A DNA stretch of 64,000 bases from Chamaecyparis obtusa (lineage: Eukaryota > Streptophyta > Pinopsida > Cupressales > Cupressaceae), in the NCBI GenBank assembly GCA_027943335.1, contig BSBK01006440.1:62001-126000 (forward strand), read 5' to 3'. The notes under the pieces are model-generated. The model had not been told where the DNA came from. It ran no database searches and was given only the letters and a program-made list of their open reading frames with translations. Below are positions 11,724 through 25,400 of the stretch, in pieces. The translations under genes and the position numbers were made by a program. The first letter of the stretch is position 1, and every line of letters starts with the position of its first letter.

Positions 11724-12530
11724 GGGTATGTGCAAGATCATGAGGGGCCAAAAAGTGGTGATGTCAGTTCAAAACTTTGACAATGTAGCTAACAACTTTT
11801 TTTTCACCCGAATTTGATAAAATGAAAAGGGTATCTTAAGGAGATTATCAGCTTTCTATCGATATAATTGCTGTCAAATTTTGAATTCGGTAAGTAATTA
11901 TTAGTTATTTTCTAATTGAGCTACCTCTAAAGTGCTGATTTATATACTGATTGAAAAATGACTATAACTTTCAAATGGTATAACATTTTTGAAATCCAAA
12001 AAATGTGTCACATTCTATGCTTTTCCTACTATAAGGAAAAATAAATAAAAATTGAATTTTGTAAAGTTTTGAATGAGTTAAGGTGGTCAGACACGGGAGT
12101 TTTTTTATTTTAAAAATGTTGTAGCAAAAAATTCATAATTAATTATTTTTTTGGAATAAAATTACAAAAAAATATGTGTCACATCTGAGCATGAGTCTAC
12201 TATTTATATATAAAATCTTATAATAAAATATTATCATTTGATTATGATTAAGGTGGTCAGACATACACCTACTTCTTACTTTTTTTCTAAAATTTTTGTA
12301 CTGCTGCATTGAAATCTATACTTTTCACCAATCATACTAACTTTTTCTCAAAAAAGGCCTAGTATTTTAGAAACTACATTTAATTTTCTTTAGATTCTAT
12401 TCTTATAACTTTTTGATATTAGGTTCATAGATAGTTGAAATTTTCATGTCAAGTTGACTAACCTTGATTTGCTGATTTTTCATTGCCACTTAAGGGCATA
12501 GTTTGGCCCCTCATGATCTTGCACATACCC
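11724..12530. mobile_element. MITE-like DNA transposon, copy 2, inserted in element B
   Basis: An 807-bp non-coding insert between the gag and protease coding parts of element B. Its ends are perfect 29-bp inverted repeats, 11724-11752 (GGGTATGTGCAAGATC...) and 12502-12530. Both flanks carry AAAA, which may be a 3-4-bp target duplication; B reads smoothly across if one copy is removed. The interior aligns with copy 1 (4025-4773). GGTCAGACA appears twice (near 12090 and 12255), suggesting an internal duplication. Terminal bases GGG and the short duplication do not settle the superfamily. Confidence 0.88.
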
Positions 12531-12870
12531 AAAAGGTAAGAAATATTGTTACATTGCTGAAAAAGAGACTGACACTAATAGTGATGATATTGAAATTGAG
12601 GTAGTTTATGTTGCAATGAAAGATGAATCTGATGAGGATGAGAAAACTGCATTGATATCCTATGTGAACAAGAATGATAAATGGATTATTGATAGTGGTT
12701 GTTCACATCACATGACTGGTGACAAAAATAAGTTTGAGACCTTACATCATTACAAAGGTAAAAGTGTAAAATTTGGTAATGATGCACCATGTCCTGTTAG
12801 AGGAAAAGGTTTGATTAAACTAATTGATAAGATATCTTGTGAAAATGCATATTGGGTTGAAGGTCTTAAT
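12531..12870 (+). pseudogene. Element B protease
   Basis: Aspartic protease that would cleave the polyprotein. The active-site motif WIIDSGCSHHMTGD (12682-12723) keeps Asp-Ser-Gly. It is followed by the usual FGNDAPCPVRGKG strand region. Coding resumes directly after the MITE (KKYCYIAEKE). A TAG at 12871 breaks the frame before the integrase. Confidence 0.9.
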
Positions 12871-12876
12871 TAGAAT

Positions 12877-14376
12877 TTGTTAAGTGTTGCTCAACTTAAC
12901 AAAATTGGTTACCAAGTGAAATTTCATCACAAGCAAGCTAAAATATTTGATGCTACTGGAGAATTGATTGGAAGTGGTGATCAGACTAGAGATAATTTGT
13001 TCTATCTTGACCTATCTGAAGAAACATGTTTGATTGCACAACTTGATGATATTTGGTTATGGCATAAAAGGCTGTGTCATGTTAACTTTGACTATCTAGT
13101 AGAGATAAGAAAGAAGAAAAAGGTAAGAGGTCTACCTAGATTGAAGAAACCTGAGAATGTGATGTGCAAGGAATGCCAGTTAGGAAAAATGACAAAGTCA
13201 AGTTTCAAGAGAAAATCCTTTACTTTTGAAAACATTTTAGATTTGGTTCATACTAACCTTTGTGGACCTATGGGTGTACAAAGTTACTGTGATGCTAGAT
13301 ACTTTATCTTATTTGTTGATGATCATACTAGGATGATGCATGTGATGTTTCTAAAAGAAAAATCTGAAGCTTTTCAATTCTTTAAGTGGTATTTGGCTAA
13401 GGTTGAAAAGGAGACAGGTAGGAACCTAAAATGTCTTAGATCTGACCGAGGTGGAGAATTTACATCAAATGAATTTAATCTATTTTGCAATGATAGAGGA
13501 ATTAAAAGACAAATGTCTGCACCTAGAACACCTCCACAGAATGGTATAGTAGAAAGGAGAATTAGATCTATCTTGGATTGTGCAAGGACATTGATGATTG
13601 AAAAGAATGTGGCACAAAAATATTAGAAAGAAGCTATAAGCACTATTGTCTACACTCTTAACCGAGTACAGATCAAGAAAGGTACAAATTTGACACCTTA
13701 TAAATTATGGCATGGACATGCACCGAGTGTTAAATACTTTAGAATCTTTGGAAGTAAGTGCTATATATTAAAAGACACTAGGAATGGAAATTTTGATGCT
13801 AAGAGTGATGAAGGCATATTCCTAGGGTACTCCACAAAAAGTAAAGCTTATAAGTGTTTGAACTCTAACACTAACAAAATTGTGGAAATTGTGAATGTCA
13901 AAATTGATGAGCATGTAGAAAGAAATGAAGCTGAAAGAAAAAGAGAACCAGAAGATTATAGATCTTTTGTGTACATTGAAGAGGAAGAAGAGGCAAGTAA
14001 TAGACTTGCATCTGATGCCGAGTCTTGGGTAAGCAATGCTGAGCGACAAATAGAAGCTACCGAGCATCAGGAAAATAGTGTCGAGAGAGAAAAAGAACAT
14101 GTCGAGATACAAGAAAATGTTGTTGAATATCAGGAAGAGGTTGCCGAGCATTCTGAAGTTGAATCTGACAATCTTATTAAGGAAAATGATGAAATAGAGG
14201 AGAGAATAGATGAACCTATTTTGGAAAAATATGTGAGAAGACATCATAAGCCTGAACAGATAATTGGAGACAAAGATACTGGAATCCAGACCAAAAGGAA
14301 AACTAAAGATCCAACATGTCTACTATGTGAATTTGAATCGAAGATAACTAGAGAAGCATTGGAGAATGAAGACTAG
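12877..14376 (+). pseudogene. Element B integrase and linker
   Basis: Integrase with an N-terminal HHCC zinc site (WHKRLCHVNFD near 13060 and CKEC near 13163) and a catalytic core. The first catalytic position reads HTNLCGP (13250-13270), Asp replaced by Asn. The second Asp (SDRGGEF, ~13441) and the Glu (NGIVERR, ~13541) are kept. A TAG near 13624 interrupts it, followed by GTNLTPYKLWHG and the GIFLGYS segment. The linker 13915-14230 is very Glu-rich and contains several CCGAG/TCGAG strings in the DNA. Confidence 0.9.
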
Positions 14377-15100
14377 ACACAAGCAATGAATGAAGAAATT
14401 GACTAGATTGAGAAGAATGATACTTGGACCCCGGTGCTGAGACCTGAAAACAAGAATGTTATAGGAACAAAATGGGTATTTTAGAATAAGATGAATGAAA
14501 ATGGTGAAATCACTAGGAACAAAGCTAGGCTAGTATGCAAAGGCTACACACAAGAAGAAGGAATAGATTATGGGGAGACATTTGCCCCTGTAGGTAGATT
14601 AGGAGTAAGAACTCTACTTGCATATGTTGCTTATAAAGATTTCAAGGTTTATCAAATGGATGTCAAGTCTACATTTTTTAATGGTATACTAGAAAAAGAA
14701 GTTTACATGGAACAACCAGAAGGTTTTATTGATCCAAACAAAAGACACATGGTGTGAAAATTGAACAAAGCATTATATGGATTGAAGCAAGCTCCCATAG
14801 CATGGTATGAGAGGTTGCACAACTACTTGATACAGATTGGATTTTCAAGAACAAATGACACAAGCAATCTGTACATGAAGGATGAAGAAGGTAAAGGTAT
14901 CTTGTTGGCAAAAAAAATTGTTGATGACATTATTTTGGTGGACAAGATGCATTATGTAAAATTTTCTCAAATGAAATGCAAACTAAGTTTGAAATGAGTA
15001 TGTTTAGTGAGATCAAATTCTTTGTTGGTTTAGAAGTATATTAGAAGAAGAATGGAATTTTCATTACATAGTCTAAGTATGTTAATGAAATACTAAAAAA
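14377..15100 (+). pseudogene. Element B reverse transcriptase
   Basis: Copia-type reverse transcriptase. Motifs seen in order are [56 protein letters not shown] and the catalytic box. The box reads IVDDII (near 14920) where copia has YVDD; both Asp remain but the Tyr is lost. Stops at 14376, 14404, 14482 and 14755, and a frameshift near 14995, destroy the frame. Confidence 0.9.
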
Positions 15101-15868
15101 TTAGGGATGGAAGATGCTAAACCAGTGGGAAATCCTATGGTTACTGGACAAAAGTTATCTACGAATGATGATGTTGAAGAAGTGAATCAAACTCTGTATA
15201 GATCCATGATTGGAAAATTGCAGTATGTTGTACATAGCAGACCAGATATTGCATTAGCTATTGGGATTGTGGAAAGATTCTCTACCAATCCTAAGGAAAC
15301 ACATATGATGGCCATGAAAAGAATTATGAGATACTTGAAAGGAACTACTAACTATGGTCTATATTATAAGAAGGATGACAAATTTGAACTCTGAGTTTAT
15401 ACAGATGTTGATTGGGCAGGAAATGTAGATGACAGAAAGAGTACTAGTGGTGGAGCTTTCTTTCTTGGATAGAGATTAGTCTCCTAGACAAGAAAGAAAC
15501 AAAATTGCATTTCCCAATCTATTGTCGAGGCCGAGTATGTTGCTACTGTAGTGAACTATTCAAACTTGGTATGGATAAAACAATTGTTGATAGGCATGAA
15601 AGAAGAAATCACTGAGCCTATTATTATTTTCTATGACAACACAAGTGCTATCAATATTTCTAAATATCCAGTGATGCACACTAAGACCAAACACATTGCA
15701 ATCAAGTATCACTACTTGAGAGAATTAGTACAAGACAAAGAAGTCCGAATGGAATATGTGAATACAAAAGAACAATTAGCAGACATATTTACTAAAGCTT
15801 TACCCAGAGAAGCTCATGAGTATTTGAGAAGTCAATTAGGGGTTCTTCCCCTAACCGAGGCTACCTAG
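15101..15868 (+). pseudogene. Element B RNase H
   Basis: RNase H end of the polyprotein. It begins with the MIGKLQYVVHSRPDIA connection, then TDVDWAGNVDDRKSTSGG (15400-15450), IVEAEYVA (15520) and IFYDNTSAI. It ends YLRSQLGVLPLTEAT before a TAG. Stops at 15392 and around 15470-15490 break it. Confidence 0.88.
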
Positions 15869-16404
15869 ACAAGCTAGGAGCACTACATCAAATGTGCTAC
15901 AGCAGAATATTTGACAAATTATTGCAAAAAATTGTCACACTTTAGGGCTGGCCTAGAGTTGTGAAGAGAAGCAAAGACAAGGAGTCATTCATAAGAAAGA
16001 TGACGGAGGGAGAAACACTGAGCTACATAGATATTATCTACATCTAATGGATGTATTTTTTAGTTGCTGCTTTGGCATTTTTGTCAAAGAGGGAGAATGT
16101 ACTAATATGATAACACATGAGATATGATAACACATGATACTGAAAAGAAGATTTGATGAGCTGATGGAACTAAAAGGAAAGAGGGAGATGAACTGAAGAT
16201 AAGGATGATGAACTAAAATGAAGAATTGGGATAGAGCAAGATCTGAATACTTCTGATGGTCATAGAAGTGAGGCTTATAGGATTCTAAATTAGAATGAAG
16301 CTAAGGATATTATAAATAATTTTTTGATGGATAGATAAGTTTTTGGATTGGTTGGTAATCCATGTGTTATTCAGGTGATATCATATGGTGTTGCCATCAA
16401 TGCC

Positions 16405-16415
16405 AAAGAGGGAGA
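16405..16415 (+). other. Polypurine tract of element B
   Basis: AAAGAGGGAGA just before the 3' LTR, preceded by the phrase CATCAATGCC that is typical of this position in plant copia elements. Confidence 0.88.
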
Positions 16416-16416
16416 T

Positions 16417-17911
16417 TTTTGGAAACTACAATTGAAACAATTGTCGTATTGTCATTGATGTCAAACCTTAATTGGTAAGACTATTGCTACTTAGGAAAGT
16501 ACTATATCTATTTGAGTGTTGCTAAGGGGCTAAGCAAGGTTGGTAACAATAGCACCTAGGGAAAGGTTGAGTTATCTTGATACTACAAAGTGTACTTGAC
16601 TATGTTGCACAATGATGAGATAATGTATTGTTTATCTTAGTAAGACTGAAGAATAAAATGGTAGGCTTAACCGAGAAAAGAATGGAAAAATCACATTTAA
16701 GCCAAGTGATGTTAGTGTCGACCGAGTTAGTATATGCCGAGAAAAATTATAGTGTCGACCGAGCATCAATAAATTGCCGAGGAAGATAGTGTAAGCCGAG
16801 GAAACAATTTTAGTAATGACCAAACATTCTACATGAAGACTGACTGAACAATCACAGTATTGACCAAGCATCAACAATTTTATATTTGAAGAGAATTTAA
16901 TTTTGGAACCGACATTGTTGAATTCTTGGATTATGTAAAATGTGTTGACTTTATTTATTGATTATTTGGAAGCATTAAATGCATTTTAGAATGTTTTATT
17001 GTAAATCTTTAAGAGATTTGAGATGATTCTATAAAAGGAGCCAAAGAACATGAAGTGGGTAGATTCAAAGAATCTGACCTAACCCTAAGATCTATGATTG
17101 AGATTGAGTGGCATAAGATGAGTTAACATAATTGAGGAAAGTATAAGGGAACCTTAGCATTTTGATATGCATGAACATGGTGAATAGAGAATGCTGGAAG
17201 AGGAAAGTTTTATTGACTAAATAAGTAGAAAAGGATGAAGGAGAAGTGTGGTGATTGCTTGAAGAAAAGTTCTGAGCAGATCAGATATGAAAATGGCAAA
17301 GTTTCAAAGTCAGTAAACTAGCATTAGTGTACGGAATCAGATCTGATATTTGCAAAGTGAGTTGTATATTTTTCAGATAATACTGCTGCTACTTTCTAAC
17401 CATTGTAATAGTCAAAATCCTTTTCACAGAGGTTGACCTAACAGTCATATGTTAAATTATTTGAACAAGGTTGCATTCTAATGGAGTGTGTGTAAGTCTT
17501 ATGACGAGGCTCACTTTTAACAAGGTGATTGAAATCATTTAACTGGATCATACGTAACAGTGTGTATTGTAACCTTTGACAGGGTTGTCTTTTTACTGTG
17601 CTCACTTCAAAAGAGTGCAAATAATAGTAGCATGTTACAAAGTGGTTTTTCCCAAATTGGGTTTCCACTATAAATCCTGGTGTTAATACTTGTGTGAATG
17701 TTTAGATCTGAACATTATTATGTTTTACAATTTAACTTACAGCTATGTAGTGGACTAAATTTTTAGATGTTTCTATTATTGAATAAGTGATGACCAAGTT
17801 TGTTTTGGTTTTGGATCTGATTTAAGGATAATTTTATGAGATTTTTTTATACATCAGGACCTAAGAACAACTGATTCACCCCCCTCTCTATTTTTTTAAA
17901 TTATATTAACA
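16417..17911 (+). mobile_element. 3' LTR of element B
   Basis: Aligns throughout with 9202-10697. Its first two bases read TT instead of TG; it ends in TATTAACA before the target duplicate. CCGAG motifs recur about every 15-22 bp at 16671, 16722, 16737, 16759, 16777 and 16796. Confidence 0.92.
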
Positions 17912-19355
<1,444 letters not shown>

Positions 19356-20144
19356 TGATGCAGGACCATGCTGGGTGTAAGGGAAATCTTACATCACCCA
19401 AAAATATTTCTGGTTTCTTTTCAATAAGGGCTATCTTATGTAGAGCTTCTATTTATGGAAACTTACTATTTTTATTAAGCTATTCATATGAGCTTAGAAT
19501 GTTATGATTTCACAAGTGGAGGTTCATCTTAGTCATATCAGTGTGCCAGTTGAGTTTCATTGCCATATCATCTATATTGGTGAAGTTATTGAAGTTTTGG
19601 GTACAACATATTTGAGCTCAAGTTTGAAGGCCTTAGAGGCTTTGGAATGAGGTCGAACCCTAGCTGCCTAGAGCTTGCGTGAGTCAAGAATTGTAGATCA
19701 GGTCCTACCATTTCAAAAAAGTGGTTATATTAGCCAAACAGAGCTACAATTAAAAGCTTATGATCTCTGCAAGCTGAGATACCTGAAAATATAATTTGTA
19801 ATTATTTTGAGCTGACCCTAGTGTAATAAAAATGAAAATAAAAATAATTCTAAGGGTGGTTGGCCTTAATGGCTAAAACTCTACAATCTTCTCACGCGGT
19901 GGAAAATTGCCTATATAAGGAAGGCCCAAGTGTTTTCTAGGAAAGTTTTGGGTAGTTATTTGAAGATTTGTCTTAAATAATATTGTAAGGAAAATGCCCA
20001 TGTGGCTTTGCATATTGTAATTTTGAAATTTGTAATTCCACATTTCTGGAGAAAATAAGAAGCCCATTTTTTGTTCTTGAAAATTGTTGTTGTGTTGCTA
20101 TTTTTGCTATGTGTTTGTGGTATTAAGGGGAGCACCCTTTATCA
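19356..20144 (+). mobile_element. 5' LTR of chromovirus C
   Basis: Aligns along its full length with 33035-33826. The TATATAAGGAAGGC promoter-like box is at ~19910. The last ~370 bp is also the sequence found at 1-365. Confidence 0.92.
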
Positions 20145-20146
20145 AG

Positions 20147-20158
20147 TGGTATCAAAGA
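20147..20158 (+). other. Primer binding site of chromovirus C
   Basis: TGGTATCAAAGA begins three bases after the LTR end and differs by a single A/G change over its first eleven bases from the initiator-Met tRNA complement TGGTATCAGAG. Confidence 0.85.
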
Positions 20159-20264
20159 AGGAGTTCTTGAGTGTGAAGATAGATCGCTAACTGTAAGGGA
20201 GTTTACACCAAAACCATGGTTATGGTTTGAATGATAAGCGTGAAAATGACTCCATGAAGGGAAC

Positions 20265-20979
20265 ATGGCAGAAGAGTCAGAGGTGTGTCACCTAAGGTTA
20301 GAGCCCTGCGGAGACAACTGCAAGAATTTCAAGAAGAGATTCGCACAGGGATGAATCTTGCAATAAGACATGAAAGTGAGGATGAAGTTGAGGATGAAGG
20401 AAATTTTGATCAAGAAGGAGAAGGTGAAATTTTGAAACAAGAGGAAGAATTTTTTTGGGCCATTTCCAAGTTTGGGAAAAGACCTAAGATTGAGGTTCCT
20501 ACATTTTCAATAAATCTTAACCGAGAGGAATTGATTGATCGAATCAATGAATTAAAAGAATATTTCAAGTATGAAGATATCAAGGATCCTGATAGGATCA
20601 ATTTTGTGATGGCCAGACTGAAGGGTCATGTGAAAATCTGGTGGCAGGAGATTCAATTAGAGAGAAATAGGAGAGGAAAGGAGAAAATCACAAGATGGGA
20701 CCAAATGGTACATAAATTGAAGTGACAATTCATTCTTTTTGATTATGAACTTGATCTATTGAAGAAAATTCATGGGTTAAAGCAAGAAGGGAGATCTATT
20801 TAGGACTATACAATGGAGTTTTATTGATTCCTCATTAGAACACACCCTACAGAAGCTGATAAGGAGAAAGTTGTCTGTTACCTTAATGGGTTGAGACCAA
20901 GTATTTAGTAGGAGTTGAATTTGGTTTGAATGAATAATATTGAAGAGGCATACTAGTTTGTCCTAAGAGTTGAGGAAAA
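20265..20979 (+). pseudogene. Chromovirus C gag, 5' part
   Basis: Gag of a Ty3/gypsy element. An ATG at 20265 starts a short frame (MAEESE) that is thrown out of phase near 20285, probably by a slip in GTGTGT. The main frame then gives a charged leader followed by the capsid core: RPKIEVPTFSINLNREELID, then RINFVMARLKGHVKIWWQEIQ with the WW-containing region typical of retrotransposon gag, and a partner segment with KVVCYLNGLRP near 20870. Stops occur at about 20724, 20800 and 20907. The frame ends where element D is inserted, inside the codons for VEE. Confidence 0.88.
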
Positions 20980-22233
20980 TGTTGGATTGGAGAAATAGGA
21001 TACTCAGAGGGGAGGGGTGAATAAGTGCCCACAAAAACTTTTAACTCATAAACCTTAAACTACAAAAAGTAGTAACCTTCAAATATAACTTGAATCCATT
21101 GCATGCATCATTCATTAATTTAACTATCAAAGGTAAATATCATGAAATCAATAAGATAATCATCACATAACACAAGTATTTTGGTAATGCAGAAACCTTT
21201 CTTAGAAGGTAAAAACTGTAGTGGGGATGACACCCACAAACTCTTTACTACTACAGATAGAAAATGTTTGCCTATTAGGGCTACAAATGGTGATCACTTC
21301 TAGTGATATTAACATGTTAGGAGTAACATGTTAGATCAATTAGATCTACCTAGTTATAGGATTTTAACAACACTACTTGAGTGTACACTCGGTTAAGAGA
21401 TTTACAAAAAGACTGTTAGGTCTACTCTATTAGGAGATATTACCAAACTCTATTAAAATGATTAGAAAGTAATAGGAATATATCTGCTAATGAAAACTCA
21501 ACCTTGTCTGATATAGATCTATGAAATGCCTAATAGATATCACCTTTCAGTGTGAAGATCTCTTCTTTGAATTGCTCGATAGCCTTGTTTGATTCTACTT
21601 AATCTAAATAACTGTGAATACTATTCTGCTATGCCTGATAACTAATATTCATGAAGCTGGATAATGCTTCAAGAACTTAATTTCATGTTGTCAACCTCCT
21701 TGTGAAGCTTCTCTCTCACACATACAAAAATAACACGAAATTACATTTATATAGCATACTGCTTTTTTTCGCTTAACAAAATTTAGGTTACAATATCTTA
21801 AAGAAAACCCTAGGATCAACGGTGTACAAAAATAACCTAGATCTAGAAAATACATAAAGATCATCATCACAATTAATTATGGAATTTTAAAATAAATGAT
21901 CCTTGATCTTGGTAAAATGTTTTGTGATTCCATTGTAACCGTTTGCATAGATAAGTGTTTCATTCCTGATTACTATGCCATTTACTGTCTTCCTCGGTAA
22001 ACACTATATATACTGCTCGGTAATTACACTAGTGCTCAGTGTCTAGTCTGCTCGGTGTTTACTATTGCTTAGTATCAGTGAACACTAATTCTTGGTAGAA
22101 CTACCCTGGTGCTCAGTGTAAAGACTTAATCAACTAGCTTGTAGTGCTTGCAGTTATCGACTAGAGTAGCATAGGTAACCGGCCGATGTCTTTGATACTA
22201 ATGAAAACCTTTAATTCTCAAATAGAGATAACA
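20980..22233 (-). mobile_element. 3' LTR of element D
   Basis: In plus-strand reading it starts TGTTGGATTGG and ends GAGATAACA, and aligns with 28122-29375. It carries CTCGG motifs at 21993, 22016 and 22051, with decayed CTCAG copies between. Confidence 0.92.
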
Positions 22234-22234
22234 A

Positions 22235-22247
22235 TTTCCCCCTTTGG
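22235..22247 (-). other. Polypurine tract of element D
   Basis: Plus strand TTTCCCCCTTTGG, so the element strand reads CCAAAGGGGGAAA, adjacent to the 3' LTR. Confidence 0.88.
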
Positions 22248-22460
22248 CATTAGTATCAAAACCTTAATGTATATAGACCTTATGTCTCAAAATCTTTTCT
22301 GTCTCCACCATATACATAGATACTTATCAAAAAATTTCTATTACTCCCCCTCGGTGCATGCTCCCGATAATGTGTAGTATACTTAGCATCTATTTACATA
22401 TTTGTCATATACATTATTATCCCCCTTTTTGATATTAATTCCAAATACAAAAATGTATAC

Positions 22461-25400
22461 TTACAACTTATCAAAAATGTGCTTGTGGGTTTTCTTCAAT
22501 GACTCCAAGAGGTTTTCCCATTCCTCTTTCAAGTTGGTGAGAGCAATGTGCTCAAGACCGACTTGTGCATGCATGTCAAAAATGTTGTCCAACATAGAGA
22601 TTTCTGGTGTTGCAACAAGCCTTTGTGCCTTGACAATGTGCTTCTCAAAGATGTTCAGGTAGGGAAGCAACTCAGTTTGCAATTCTGTGACTTGTTCACT
22701 AATTATTTCTTCATATTTCCTAAGATCTTCTCTTAACCGCCTAAGTTCTTGAAATTTCAAGATATGCTTGGAAAATGCTTGAGGCTTGGTTAAGGCTACT
22801 TGTGCACTAGCTTTGATTTCATTATCAAGTTGTTTAATCTTTTCACTGATCTCAGTAGTGGAGGTTTCCACAGTGCATAGTTTGAACAAAATTTGACAAA
22901 TTAATTGAGTAATACCCTAGATTTCAATTATTACCACATATAGCTTAACCTTGTTAATTGCCACTTCATGGTTGATCCTTTCAGAAATTTTATCTTGTAT
23001 CTTGGATTCTTCCCTTTCTTCTATTCTCTTGTCTACTTCGAAATCTAGGGTATTTATCTCTTTAGCAAGTGTAGCAAGTTGGTCCATGAATGGAGTATCC
23101 TCATCTATATGTACCTCTAGTACAACCTATTGTAAGATATCTCTTACATTCTCAAGTATTTCTTTTCTCTTTCTTTCTTGTTTTAATTTTTCTTGTGTTT
23201 CCTTCCTTGTACACAACTCTCCATATTTTCATAGTTCCTCAGGGCTTAGGGTCCTCGGGTCACAATTGGGTATAACTATGACTAAATCTAATGTGACCAA
23301 CCCTTTTCCTTTATTTTTCTTCTTCTTCTTCTCCGGTTCTTGAGGTGAACTCTTTATAAGTGGTTCAATGTCCTTGACCTCAGAACTTTGTGTAACCTGC
23401 CTGGGTGACACTATATCTACCTTCTGCTACTCTTCATTGACCTTTGTACCGATAGACTGTATCAGAGCCTCTAATATAGTGTTCGGTGGAGTGGCCTTGG
23501 TTACATTAGGATTCTCTTGATCCTTTGTTTTTTCCTTTGGTGCCTCTTTCTCTTTAGGCTTGTTTTTTTCAGCTGGTATTTCGGTGCTTTGTTCCCCTGT
23601 TGTATCCATTGGTTGTTCAGGGTCTGAACCTTTGGGTTTCTCTTGTGATAAAATTTCAAATGCTTCCACAAGAATAAGAAGCTCGCCTGGTACTGATGTG
23701 AATGCAGATTTGGTAACTTGAACTTCATGTTGTGTAATGTCTAGTGCATTGTTCACATCTTCATCTTCATCTATGTCATCAGGATCCACATTTGTAATGT
23801 CCTTAATGAGTACATCATTATCATTTTTCTCCTTAACTTGGATCTCTACTGGATCTGGTGAATCCTATGAAATACTTGTAACTTCATTTACAAGAGTTGT
23901 ATCAATCACCTTGGTAAATGATACACCTGATTATTTTGTCTTCTTTTCTACATCATCATCATCTATATAAATACATTTTCCTTTTGACCTTTGTCTCTTC
24001 TTAGACAGATTAAGAAATGCCTTTTTCTCAGCTTGCTCTTTAGCTCCAAAGATTGATGGCTACATGAGTTGGCCAGTCTCATAAACATCTACCATATTTT
24101 CATCTAAAATTTTCATAGCTTGACCTTTTACTTTGAATCTCTTATAGTAAGTGTTCATATATTCATCAATTTCATCAAGATTTAAATTTGGTGCTGCCTC
24201 AACTAGGGATTGTTCCCCCATCTTTTTCTCGGTCTCCAAGGTGTATGACCACTTTTGATTTATTCTATCTTCTAGTGCCTTGGGCAGTGGTTGTCTAAAC
24301 TCCAATGGAACTCTTTTAAATCTTATCATCATCTGGATGACAACCTCATCAATTTTATTCTGATCCTTGGTAGACATGTTGTCAAACCAACTGAGTTCAA
24401 AATCTATGAGTTCTCCATTCTCAATTATATCAGCAACAATATCATCTATTGTCCTATTCTTATTACTAAAAACCTTGAACTAATTGTTGTCATCTTGTTC
24501 ATCCTCAAGGTCTTCTCTTCCTCTAATTAATCTTCTCCTTTTCTTTGGTGCCTCAACTACAACCTGGGTTCTTCTTTTTTCATAAGTTTTGGTCGGTGTA
24601 GTTGCCTTAGGTTTTATTACCTTTCCAACTCCCTTTTTCTGAGGTGGTGAAGCTCTAATTGCTGACCTTGTTCATGCTCCTAACCGCACTAGAAACTGCA
24701 TCTTCTTTGGAGTTGGGGTGGTAGAAACTAGTATTGAATCTTTTTCCTTGTTAGAATTAGTTTCCTGACTATCATGTGCTTTGTCAGTTAACAATAACTA
24801 ACCTTTGGTTGTAGGTTCAACCGGTGACTAGTCAGATGAGTCAGATACATCTCCAAATTTCTTAGTTAAAACTTTCTTCATTTTCTTTTCTTTTATTGTT
24901 ATTTTGTCGATGATAAGATCTATTTTTATTATAGATGTCGCCTCTTCATAGGTTCCAAACCTCTCGGCCTTCTTGTCCTTTGGTAAAGCCATTAATGCCT
25001 TGATTGATTTCTGACCAAAATCAAAATCCATCTCATATTCCATAGGTGCTAGCCATTTTGTCCTTAGCTTTACAACTTTAATCAATGTATGGCCAATGTC
25101 AACTAGAAAACAAATCTCCATCTCATACTTCTCGACCAGTGAGCTTGGAATCCTACTTCTCAAATTTATCTTGATCTTAAATTCCTCAAAATAACCATCT
25201 ACAACATTATTTACGTTATCTCCTAGACTTGTCATTATATCAAAAATTTGTGAAATGATCGATGTGTCGGTAGGTGAATCTATGTGACTAAGAGAAGGAA
25301 AGAAGTTCTAGAGATAGAAAAATAAACATACTAGTAGTGAGCCAAACTTATAGGTATTAGAGTTTTGTGACCAGATTTTTTTCATATTCTCTTCAACCTA

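Larger units (their letters stand above)
9202..17911 (+). mobile_element. Ty1/copia retrotransposon B (complete but decayed)
   Basis: A structurally complete element: LTRs of ~1.5 kb, PBS, gag, protease, integrase, reverse transcriptase and RNase H in copia order, PPT, and a perfect 5-bp target duplication ATAGG (9197-9201 and 17912-17916). Without the MITE at 11724-12530 it is ~7.9 kb. The polyprotein frame is cut by many in-frame stops, and the integrase has lost a catalytic Asp, so it is no longer autonomous. Its gag and pol closely resemble those of element E. Confidence 0.95.

Noticed and set aside
13822..14247. 141-codon minus-strand ORF
   Set aside because: Antisense shadow of the Glu-rich integrase linker of element B.
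23737..23970. Ser-rich plus-strand ORFs between 22186 and 24530
   Set aside because: Antisense shadows of the element D ORF2 low-complexity region.
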